Made by a program: the position numbers and the translations under genes. The notes beneath the pieces were generated by a model that was not told the origin of the DNA, did not search any database, and saw nothing but the letters and a program-made list of their open reading frames with translations. A stretch of 13,819 bases of DNA from Oligoflexales bacterium (lineage in GTDB: Bacteria; Bdellovibrionota_B; Oligoflexia; Oligoflexales; CACXFL01): positions 1 to 13,819 of the forward strand of contig JANQHA010000606.1 in assembly GCA_028282865.1 (NCBI GenBank), written 5' to 3'. Shown here piece by piece: positions 7,298 through 13,819 of this stretch (its first letter is position 1; every line of letters starts with the position of its first letter).

Positions 7298-7319
7298 TTA
7301 TTGCACATTAGGCTATGGT
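7291..7319 (+). promoter_or_regulatory. candidate promoter of carAB
   Basis: TAGTCA (7291-7296) and TATGGT (7314-7319) are each four-of-six matches with a 17-bp spacer, ending about 32 bp before the carA start. A short inverted repeat TGCAC/GTGCA (7302-7306 and 7318-7322) overlaps the -10 box and could be an operator. No attenuator-like leader peptide or terminator hairpin is seen before carA. Confidence 0.35.
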
Positions 7320-7351
7320 GCATAGAACTGACTTGGGGAAAATAGATCAGG

Positions 7352-8470
7352 ATGCGTGAGCGCTGTTCACTTACTTTATCTGACCATAGCCACCAGTTTG
7401 AAGGTGAGCTGATAGGTGCTCCCCTAAATTCCAGTGGTCAGCTGGTTTTTACCACTGGGATGGTTGGTTACAGTGAGGCGATTACCGACCCGTCATATTT
7501 AGGTCAGATCCTAGTATTTGCCTACCCACTGATTGGAAACTACGGCATTCCAAAATTCCCAGATTTAAGTGATTCTAATGTGATTATCCCGCGCGGCTTT
7601 GAGAGCGACCGGGCTCAATGCTCTGGGGTGATTATTAGCGCAGACTCTTTGGATACTTACCATTGGAATAGCTTGCAAAGCATAGATAGTTGGCTGAAGG
7701 AGCAAAATGTTCCTGGGATTGTTGGGTTGGACACTCGGCATTTAGTCCATTTGATTAGAGAAAACCCCAATATTCTTGCAGCTATCGAACCTATTGATGC
7801 GGCGGGCCATAGGCAATTTGATTTTATCGATTGGAAGCCTGAAAAAGGAAAGTTTTTTGACCCAGGCCAGTACGACGTTTTGGCTGAGGTTTCATCGAAG
7901 CAACCACGGGTTGTGGGCAAAGGTTCCCGCCGGATTGCTGTGATTGATTGTGGCGTGAAGTGGAATATTATCCGGCAGCTCATTGAGCTTGAATGTGAGG
8001 TTGAGTTACTACCTTGGGACTATGACTTCGAGCAGGTGGATTGCAGTGGCTGGCTGATTTCGAATGGGCCGGGGGACCCAGTAAAAACTGGGCGGCTTAA
8101 GTCTAAAATAGCTCGGTTATTTGACGGCGATCGTCCGGTTCTTGGCATCTGTTTGGGGCACCAACTGTTATCTTTGGCTGCTGGCGCGGTGACAGAGCGG
8201 ATGTCATATGGCCATCGAAGCCATAATCAGCCGGTTTATGAAGTCGGCACCCGTCGTGGTTATATTACAAGCCAGAATCATGGGTACGTCGTGCTCGAGT
8301 CATCTATCAGTGGCAATTGGGAGCCTTGGTTTAAAAATGTAAATGATGAATCTATTGAAGGTATTAAGCATAAATCAAAGCCTTTTCGCAGTGTGCAGTT
8401 TCACCCGGAGGCTGCTGGTGGTCCTAGAGACACTGGGTGGATTTTGGAACAGTTTGTGGCAGGAGCTTAA
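7352..8470 (+). CDS. carA: carbamoyl-phosphate synthase small (glutamine amidotransferase) subunit
   Basis: CarA, 372 residues, hydrolyses glutamine and feeds ammonia to CarB for carbamoyl phosphate, the first step of pyrimidine and arginine synthesis. The N-terminal CPSase_sm domain spans about 1-140 (GMVGYSEAITDPSY at 36-49, YPLIGNYGIP at 58-67). The class-I glutaminase domain spans about 192-368: SNGPGDP (237-243), nucleophile Cys267 in GICLGHQ, TSQNHG (306-311), and His351/Glu353 in VQFHPE. The triad is intact. Several segments (GYSEAITDP, EGIKHKS, SVQFHPE in place of the bacterial FQGHPE) resemble the amidotransferase part of eukaryotic CAD/Ura2 more than E. coli CarA. A GGGGA at 7335-7339 lies 12 nt before ATG 7352, a somewhat long spacing. 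The stop is 2 bp from the carB start, so the subunits are co-translated. Confidence 0.97.
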   Translation: MRERCSLTLSDHSHQFEGELIGAPLNSSGQLVFTTGMVGYSEAITDPSYLGQILVFAYPLIGNYGIPKFPDLSDSNVIIPRGFESDRAQCSGVIISADSLDTYHWNSLQSIDSWLKEQNVPGIVGLDTRHLVHLIRENPNILAAIEPIDAAGHRQFDFIDWKPEKGKFFDPGQYDVLAEVSSKQPRVVGKGSRRIAVIDCGVKWNIIRQLIELECEVELLPWDYDFEQVDCSGWLISNGPGDPVKTGRLKSKIARLFDGDRPVLGICLGHQLLSLAAGAVTERMSYGHRSHNQPVYEVGTRRGYITSQNHGYVVLESSISGNWEPWFKNVNDESIEGIKHKSKPFRSVQFHPEAAGGPRDTGWILEQFVAGA

Positions 8471-8472
8471 CA

Positions 8473-11400
8473 ATGCCGTTACATCCAAAACTTAATAGTA
8501 TTAGAAACCGACCAGCGAAAGTTTTGCTTTTAGGTTCTGGAGGACTTTCGATAGGTCAAGCCGGGGAGTTTGATTACTCTGGAACTCAGGCTGTCAAAGC
8601 GATGCGCGAAGAAGGCATTGATGTCGTTATTATCAACCCAAATATTGCTACCGTGCAAACTAACCCGGCGGAGGGGATCAAAGTCTATTTATATCCCGTA
8701 GAACCGGAATGGGTGGAGCGGGTGATTCAAGTCGAGAAGCCAGATGCGATTGTAGCTGGTTTTGGTGGCCAAACCGCATTGAACTGTCTGGTCGCTATCG
8801 ATCAGCTGGGTATTCTTGAGAAGTACGGCGTCATCAACCTCGGAACACCAGTTGATGTTCTAAAAATGACTGAAGATCGCGATGCTTTCGCGACTAAGAT
8901 GCGCGAAATTGATATGCCAGTTCCTCCGAGTCATGCTTGCGAGACCGTCGAAGAAGCTCGATCAGCAGCAGACAGTATTGGCTTTCCGGTGATTGTCCGC
9001 GCGGCATATGCTCTTGGTGGTCTAGGCAGCGGTTTTGCAAATAATGTCGAGGAGCTCGATGCTCTTACGACCACAGCGCTAGCAAACTGTCCTCAGGTTC
9101 TTGTAGAGAAATCTTTGAAGGGCTGGAAGGAAGTAGAATACGAAGTCATGCGAGACGGTGAAGGGAATACCATCACCATCTGTAATATGGAGAACTTCGA
9201 TCCGTTGGGAATTCATACGGGTGACTCTATTGTCGTATGTCCTAGTCAATCGTTGTCAGATGATGATTACCAAATATTAAGAAATGCTAGCCTGGCTATC
9301 GTAAACTCATTGGGAGTTGTGGGTGAGTGTAATGTGCAGATTGCCTTGGACCCACAATCATACCAGTTTTATATTATCGAGGTAAATGCGCGGCTCTCTA
9401 GATCTAGTGCATTAGCAAGTAAGGCTTCGGGATACCCAATTGCCTACATTGCTGCGAAGGTTGTGCTTGGTCATGATCTACTTGAGCTTAAGAATCCAGT
9501 GACCGGAGTGACTTATGCTTTCTTTGAGCCGGCCTTAGATTATGTCACCGTTAAAATCCCTCGCTGGGACCTAACTAAATTCCAAGGGATTTCTAGGAAA
9601 CTCGGTTCGACAATGAAGTCGGTTGGTGAAGTTATGTCTATTGGACGTAACTTTCCCGAGGCACTACAAAAAGCTTTTAGGATGGTGACTGAGGTGCCTT
9701 TAGGCCTGAGTCATAATCGCAAAGCGTCTAGCGAAGATGCACTAGAGAAAAACCTTAATCAACCCACTGATGTGCGTTTGCAGGTGGTGATGCAAGCTCT
9801 TAGGCAAGGTCTTAGCATAGAAAAAATTTATGAAATATCTGCGATTGATAAATGGTTTTTAGCTCAAGTGAAGTTGATTATCGATGTTGAGAAAGATATC
9901 GAAGGTTTTGCCAGCAAAAACTCTAAACCCAGCCAAGCCTTTTCAAAAGTCGATGAGGCGACCTGGCGGCTATGGAAACAGCGTGGTTTTGGCGATGAAC
10001 AGATTGCAGGAATATTTCTAGAAACTACTCAAAAGGAACCACCGACCGAATCGCAGATAAGAAGTTTATCCTTAGTCATTCGAAAAAATAGAGTAGATAA
10101 AAATGTGGTTCCGGTGGCGAAAAAGATCGACACTACTGCAGCCGAGTATCCCTCGCCCTCAAACTATTTGTACATGACTTATAGTGGCCAGTATCACGAC
10201 CCTGTTCCTAAGGATGATAAGGTTTTTTCTGCATTGGTATTGGGTGGTGGAGCTTATCGGATCGGGACTAGTGTCGAATTTGATTGGTGTGCGGTGAGTT
10301 GTTCTCGTAGATTGCAGGATGCTGGGTGGCGAAGCGTTCTAATTAATTGCAACCCTGAGACGGTATCGACCGATTATAACAGCTCTGATCGACTATATTT
10401 TGAAGAGCTTACTCTCGAAAGAATCTTAGATATATTCGATATAGAAAAATGTGTTGGCGCGATCGCATGTATGGGTGGACAGCTTCCAAATAAACTTGCT
10501 AAGCCACTAGCTGAATCTGGAATTAAGTTGTTAGGACATAGCTCTGACACCATTGATTTAGCGGAAGATCGCAGCCGCTTTTCTGCAATGCTTGATAAAA
10601 TCGATATTGATCAACCTAAATGGATCAATGCTAGCTCCAAGGCGGATATCGATAAATTCATCTCTGAAGTGGGTTTTCCAGTTCTTATTAGGCCTAGTTA
10701 TGTGCTTTCCGGTGCCGCAATGAGTGTAGCGACTAACGAAGCAACATTGGAATCTTTCTTAGAAAAGGCCGTGCAGATATCTTCTGAACACTCCATTGTT
10801 ATTTCAGAGTTTATTGAAGGTGCGCGCGAAATTGAACTAGATGGTATTGCAAAGGACGGTAAGATTCTGACTGCGGTGGTCAGTGAGCATATTGAAAATG
10901 CTGGGGTTCACTCCGGCGATGCGACCACAGTGGTTCCCGCTCAAAATCTTTATGTTGAGACTGTTAGAAAGGTCAAAAAAGCCGGTCGCTCTATTGCGAA
11001 GGAGCTCGGACTTAACGGTCCTTTTAATATGCAGTTCTTGGCAAAAGAAGGTCAAATCAAAGTGATCGAATGTAATGCTCGTGCGGCAAGGAGCTTTCCT
11101 TTTGTTTCTAAAGTCGTCGGGCTTAATTTAGCCGAGGCTGCCACTGATATTATTATCGGTAAATCGCCAGCTATCCGCCGTTACAATGAAGATGATTTGG
11201 AGCATGTCGGTGTTAAGGCTGCTATGTTTAGCTTCACTCGGTTAGGCACTGTTGACCCGGTCTTAGGAGTTGAAATGGCTTCGACTGGTGAGGTTGGCTG
11301 CATAGGGCGCAGTTTTGATGAGGCGTTGTTGCTCGCTATGCAGGCTTCGCATATCAGACGTCCGATAAAGGGTATCTTGGTTAGTTCAGGTCCTGAGAGA

Positions 11401-11772
11401 AATAAATTGAAGTTTTTAAAAGCTGCGAAGATTTTGCGTGATATTGGTATTAAAGTCTATGCGACTAGGGGCACGGCTGAGTATTTAGCTAATCATGGTT
11501 TTGAAGTAACTGCATGTGCATGGCCCGATGAAGCGGACTATGATGCTTTGTCAGTCATTAAAGATGGCAGCGTTGACTTGGTTATTAATATCCCTAAGAA
11601 TGAAGATCCTACAGAGCTCAAACTGGGCTACCAAATCCGAAATGCCGCAGTACGCTTTGGTTGTTCACTTATCACAAATATGGAAAAGGCCGACGCGTAT
11701 ATCCACGCTATTGGCCGGTATCCTGAATTCCTAAAAACACACGATTTAATGAAGCTCGGTGACTACCGTTAG
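8473..11772 (+). CDS. carB: carbamoyl-phosphate synthase large subunit, eukaryote (CAD)-like
   Basis: CarB, 1099 residues (E. coli about 1073), makes carbamoyl phosphate from bicarbonate, ammonia and two ATP in the cytoplasm. Seen: first ATP-grasp half at about 1-410 (LLLGSGGLSIGQAGEFDYSG at 18-37; ALGGLGSGFA 180-189; EVNARLSRSSALASK 303-317), oligomerisation domain at about 430-560, second ATP-grasp half at about 575-955 (RIGTSVEFDWCAV 596-608; RPSYVLSGAAM 740-750; FNMQFLAK 851-858), and a C-terminal MGS-like allosteric domain at about 967-1090. Both halves keep their active-site signatures. ATG 8473 is preferred: AGGAG (8461-8465) is 7 nt upstream and it gives the normal N-terminus; an upstream ATG at 8437 would lie inside carA without family support. 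Diagnostic stretches match animal CAD rather than proteobacterial CarB (LGGLGSGFA for MGGTGGGIA; SGAAM for GGRAM). Confidence 0.97.
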   Translation: MPLHPKLNSIRNRPAKVLLLGSGGLSIGQAGEFDYSGTQAVKAMREEGIDVVIINPNIATVQTNPAEGIKVYLYPVEPEWVERVIQVEKPDAIVAGFGGQTALNCLVAIDQLGILEKYGVINLGTPVDVLKMTEDRDAFATKMREIDMPVPPSHACETVEEARSAADSIGFPVIVRAAYALGGLGSGFANNVEELDALTTTALANCPQVLVEKSLKGWKEVEYEVMRDGEGNTITICNMENFDPLGIHTGDSIVVCPSQSLSDDDYQILRNASLAIVNSLGVVGECNVQIALDPQSYQFYIIEVNARLSRSSALASKASGYPIAYIAAKVVLGHDLLELKNPVTGVTYAFFEPALDYVTVKIPRWDLTKFQGISRKLGSTMKSVGEVMSIGRNFPEALQKAFRMVTEVPLGLSHNRKASSEDALEKNLNQPTDVRLQVVMQALRQGLSIEKIYEISAIDKWFLAQVKLIIDVEKDIEGFASKNSKPSQAFSKVDEATWRLWKQRGFGDEQIAGIFLETTQKEPPTESQIRSLSLVIRKNRVDKNVVPVAKKIDTTAAEYPSPSNYLYMTYSGQYHDPVPKDDKVFSALVLGGGAYRIGTSVEFDWCAVSCSRRLQDAGWRSVLINCNPETVSTDYNSSDRLYFEELTLERILDIFDIEKCVGAIACMGGQLPNKLAKPLAESGIKLLGHSSDTIDLAEDRSRFSAMLDKIDIDQPKWINASSKADIDKFISEVGFPVLIRPSYVLSGAAMSVATNEATLESFLEKAVQISSEHSIVISEFIEGAREIELDGIAKDGKILTAVVSEHIENAGVHSGDATTVVPAQNLYVETVRKVKKAGRSIAKELGLNGPFNMQFLAKEGQIKVIECNARAARSFPFVSKVVGLNLAEAATDIIIGKSPAIRRYNEDDLEHVGVKAAMFSFTRLGTVDPVLGVEMASTGEVGCIGRSFDEALLLAMQASHIRRPIKGILVSSGPERNKLKFLKAAKILRDIGIKVYATRGTAEYLANHGFEVTACAWPDEADYDALSVIKDGSVDLVINIPKNEDPTELKLGYQIRNAAVRFGCSLITNMEKADAYIHAIGRYPEFLKTHDLMKLGDYR

Positions 11773-11776
11773 CTTG

Positions 11777-13378
11777 TTATTTGCTTGATAGCGCACCACC
11801 CACAATGCCGGTTAGTAGTCCGCCGTTTAAGCCGATTTGGGTCCCTGCATAAAAACTGTTATAAATAAACTTGTCTCCAATTGGATAAGAGAAAGCTCTT
11901 TCTCCGGTACTCCAATCAACCCCTTCGAAGGTCCAGTTTGAGCCCCATATAAAGCTCGACGGCCCGTTCGCACCAACGCAGTACATTAGCCCGGTCGCTT
12001 CGCTCATACTGGGTATTCCATTAGGGCAGCTTATTTGATCGTTGGCCCACGCCGACGAGAGCGTTTTACCATTTGTATCCCAACTGAACTTTTCTACCCC
12101 CTTAGGCGAAACGGCCTTATGGTTTGATAGTGCTACGACCCTGCCTCCAGGTGATAACTTTCGGCCCATTTTTTCAGATACAAACTTCACGACTCTTTTC
12201 ATAATTGGATTAGGTTTCCCGTACTTATTGCTGACAACAACCGCATCGTAACCTCTGACTAATATCGATTGCTCGGTTACTGAAGTCAATTGGTTCATAT
12301 CGACACTACTGCGCTCATCATGCGGGACAAAAGTGATTGGCGTTGTGGCAGCTATCCTTGGGTCCTGGCCATTTTTCCCTTGCCAGTTTTCAGGGACTTC
12401 ACCTCGCCATACTAAAACTAGGTTCATGAGGTTTTGACCATCGGCAAATACTACAAACTTGTCCTGCCCAGCACCGTGCCCCATAAGAGTCGGTGTTGTG
12501 CCAGAACCGCTGCCTAGGCGTCCATCTGTGGGCTCCGATGAAGACTGATATGCCACCGCCCACTGATGACTGATACCTGCGTTTGTTTCTATTTGGATTT
12601 TATGAATCGCTCGACCTGTTAGCACGAATATTCCTCCCTCTTCGTCAATCGCAATTGAGTTAGAAATATCTGCGTTGTGTTGCTCAATAAATACTTCGTA
12701 GTACTGATCAAAATTTCGATCTATGTAGCCCACACGACCGAGGTTTGTCACAAAAACAATATGGCCATCAAATGCCAAGCTCATACCGACGATCATTTCA
12801 TTTGGTATTGGGCTAGGCATAGTGAACTCACCTAGTTTTGTGATGGCAAAGCTTTCCTCTGGGTCCGAAAACTTACCGATAGTTTGGCCGTAAGGTACGA
12901 AGAAGTTGTTTTCGTTATCGACTAGGTGATATGCACCTGACAACGCAGCCTTTTCATCGTCATCACTCTTAGGGGTAACTCGAAGCCGATTCGCAACCTT
13001 CCAGGTGTCGCTGTCTATGACAAATACCTCACCTGTTGCATACCCCCAGATGGCATGTTTGCCTGAGCTATATCTCGATGAGATCGAAAGAGTGACAGAA
13101 ACCGGAGGCGCTTGATCGCTGATTCTTGGAGAAAAATCCGACTCTGATTGGGGCCCTACATATGGTGACGAAGCTTGGGCGTAAGGGTTCCTGTGAGTCA
13201 TGGGCCATGGCGAATCAGCTAAGAAAGTATTTTTAGGAGGTTCCTTGCTTAAGGTCGGTATAGCAGCACCGTTAGCCGCAGAGTAGATAAAGTTGTCTCG
13301 TCTGGTCCTCTTCGAGCTGCAGGAAATAATGAAACCCAATATTAGGAATAGCCGTAGTCCGGTCGTAAAATTGCCCAT
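11777..13378 (-). CDS. hypothetical lipoprotein with beta-propeller-like repeats
   Basis: This 533-residue protein starts with a lipoprotein signal peptide (LFLILGFIISC, Cys20; Ser at +2 suits the outer membrane). A basic, low-complexity stretch and a WPMTHRNPYAQASSP segment (58-72) follow; the latter recalls the 'WPMxxxDPxxT' start of PQQ/Kelch-type propeller proteins. From about 92 onward there are recurring beta-strand-like blocks with Gly and Asp turns (WGYATGEVFVIDSDTW, AFDGHIVFVTNLGRVGYID, IDEEGGIFVLTGRAIHKI, GLMYCVGANG), consistent with a six- to eight-bladed propeller. No catalytic motif is recognised. The C-terminus is Gly-rich and hydrophobic. GTGAGG (13384-13389) lies 5 nt before ATG 13378. 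The gene is monocistronic in view and ends 4 bp from carB, tail to tail. Function unknown; an extracytoplasmic binding or scaffold role is the most that can be said. Confidence 0.75.
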   Translation of the reverse strand: MGNFTTGLRLFLILGFIISCSSKRTRRDNFIYSAANGAAIPTLSKEPPKNTFLADSPWPMTHRNPYAQASSPYVGPQSESDFSPRISDQAPPVSVTLSISSRYSSGKHAIWGYATGEVFVIDSDTWKVANRLRVTPKSDDDEKAALSGAYHLVDNENNFFVPYGQTIGKFSDPEESFAITKLGEFTMPSPIPNEMIVGMSLAFDGHIVFVTNLGRVGYIDRNFDQYYEVFIEQHNADISNSIAIDEEGGIFVLTGRAIHKIQIETNAGISHQWAVAYQSSSEPTDGRLGSGSGTTPTLMGHGAGQDKFVVFADGQNLMNLVLVWRGEVPENWQGKNGQDPRIAATTPITFVPHDERSSVDMNQLTSVTEQSILVRGYDAVVVSNKYGKPNPIMKRVVKFVSEKMGRKLSPGGRVVALSNHKAVSPKGVEKFSWDTNGKTLSSAWANDQISCPNGIPSMSEATGLMYCVGANGPSSFIWGSNWTFEGVDWSTGERAFSYPIGDKFIYNSFYAGTQIGLNGGLLTGIVGGALSSK

Positions 13379-13429
13379 GAATGCCTCACATGAATTGATT
13401 TTGTGTCATTACTTCTATTCTTTTTTTAG

Positions 13430-13458
13430 ATTATGTCAATTTCTATTTTCAATTGTAA
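13430..13458 (-). promoter_or_regulatory. candidate promoter of the propeller-like lipoprotein gene
   Basis: In the AT-rich region upstream, the minus strand reads CATAAT (13430-13435), a five-of-six -10 box, with TTACAA 17 bp before it. An overlapping consensus TTGACA (13434-13439) followed 16 bp later by TAGAAG is an alternative. One promoter is likely here, but which pair is used cannot be decided by eye. Confidence 0.3.
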
Positions 13459-13515
13459 TAGGTGTGAAAAAAGTTGTATAGTTATCCACTTGATTTTATT
13501 TATAAATATACGAGG

Positions 13516-13544
13516 TTGATTTAACGACCGGAAGCATTTATGAA
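13516..13544 (+). promoter_or_regulatory. candidate tRNA promoter
   Basis: TTGATT (13516-13521) and TATGAA (13539-13544) are separated by 17 bp. Transcription would start near 13551, giving a short 5' leader of about 14 nt before the tRNA, a usual arrangement. Each box matches four of six consensus bases. Confidence 0.35.
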
Positions 13545-13564
13545 TATGATTCAATTCCACCAAT

Positions 13565-13638
13565 GGCGAGGTAGCTCAGTTGGTGAGAGCGGTGGATTCA
13601 TAACCCACAGGTCGGCAGTTCAAATCTGCCTCTCGCCA
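13565..13638 (+). tRNA. tRNA-Met (CAT), elongator type
   Basis: A complete cloverleaf of 74 nt. Acceptor GGCGAGG pairs with TCTCGCC (last pair G-U), discriminator A. The D arm is GCTC/GAGC, the T arm GGCAG-TTCAAAT-CTGCC. The anticodon loop TTCATAA places CAT at 13599-13601. The anticodon stem GTGGA/CCCAC has one A-C mismatch next to the loop. The first pair is G-C rather than the mismatched C-A of initiator tRNA, so this is an elongator Met. A lysidine-modified Ile2 tRNA, which also reads CAT at the DNA level, is possible but less likely. The 3' CCA is not encoded (ACTA follows). Confidence 0.93.
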
Positions 13639-13646
13639 CTATTTTG

Positions 13647-13749
13647 GGCTCTGGCTCTCCTCACACAATGGTAGTAAATCGGGGCTCTCCTCTCACAAAG
13701 GTGGTAAATCTTCGGCTCTCCGGCTCTCCTCACACAATGGTGGGTCACC
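13647..13749 (+). repeat. short degenerate direct-repeat array after the tRNA
   Basis: Three 28-bp units begin with GGCTCTCC and continue with TCACACAATGGTAGTAAATC or close variants: 13653-13680, 13683-13710 and 13722-13749, the third diverging after ACAATGGTGG. Extra partial units (GGCTCT at 13647, GGCTCTCC at 13714) directly precede units 1 and 3. Units are spaced 30 and 39 bp apart. No open frame, terminator or CRISPR-like spacer pattern is seen. The remainder to the window end (13750-13819) shows no recognisable feature. Confidence 0.7.
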
Positions 13750-13819
13750 TCCTAATCACTCTTTAAAAACAGGCATTCAATAACCTGAGACGATAATTTC
13801 TAAACGACTTATACCCGTA

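Noticed and set aside
8437..8472. Upstream ATG extending CarB by 12 residues
   Set aside because: It lies inside carA, lacks family support for the extra residues, and the ATG at 8473 has a good AGGAG site and gives the normal CarB N-terminus.
13482..13490. TTATCCACT, one base off a DnaA box, in AT-rich DNA
   Set aside because: A single imperfect box with no cluster of further boxes and no dnaA/dnaN/gidA genes nearby; not enough for an origin.
13647..13749. CRISPR-like array
   Set aside because: Units are adjacent with only 2-11 bp between them and include half-units, so there are no spacers of regular length.

Overview
The window looks like chromosomal DNA from a Gram-negative bacterium. 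It encodes two signal-peptidase-II lipoproteins, a MotB/OmpA-type protein, and a tRNA-Met whose CCA end is not fully encoded. No transposase, phage or plasmid gene is visible. The mix of genes would fit a Bdellovibrionota/Oligoflexia-like or other 'deltaproteobacterial' lineage. That placement is a guess and rests on no marker gene.

Left part (1-3547, all minus strand): a compact motor-like cluster. In transcription order it holds a MotA-like four-helix membrane protein, a MotB-like protein (one TM helix carrying the expected Asp, plus an OmpA-like domain), a TPR-type lipoprotein, and a membrane protein that runs off the left edge. The last protein has a signal peptide, a small extracytoplasmic domain resembling the end of FliF, one TM helix, and a cytoplasmic part ending in a FliG C-domain-like helical segment. 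No flagellar rod, hook, filament or export gene is in view. I infer a small non-flagellar, ion-driven envelope machine with stator-like and rotor-like parts. This is the most unusual content of the window.

Middle part (3660-7217, minus strand): a thiolase (acetyl-CoA acetyltransferase) followed 33 bp later by a 781-residue two-domain glycosyltransferase. Its N-terminal half is a GT2 polyprenyl-phosphate sugar synthase and its C-terminal half a multi-TM GT-C transferase, so one chain may both load a lipid carrier with sugar and use it.

Right-centre (7352-11772, plus strand): carA and carB, 2 bp apart, encode the two subunits of glutamine-dependent carbamoyl-phosphate synthetase. Both carry sequence signatures typical of the animal/fungal CAD/Ura2 type rather than the common proteobacterial type. 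The carA and thiolase genes diverge from a 134-bp intergenic region with candidate overlapping promoters.

Right part (11777-13819): a minus-strand lipoprotein with a propeller-like sensor or scaffold domain ends tail-to-tail with carB, leaving 4 bp between the stops. Then come a plus-strand elongator-type tRNA-Met(CAT) and a short, degenerate direct-repeat array. No intergenic stretch exceeds 300 bp.
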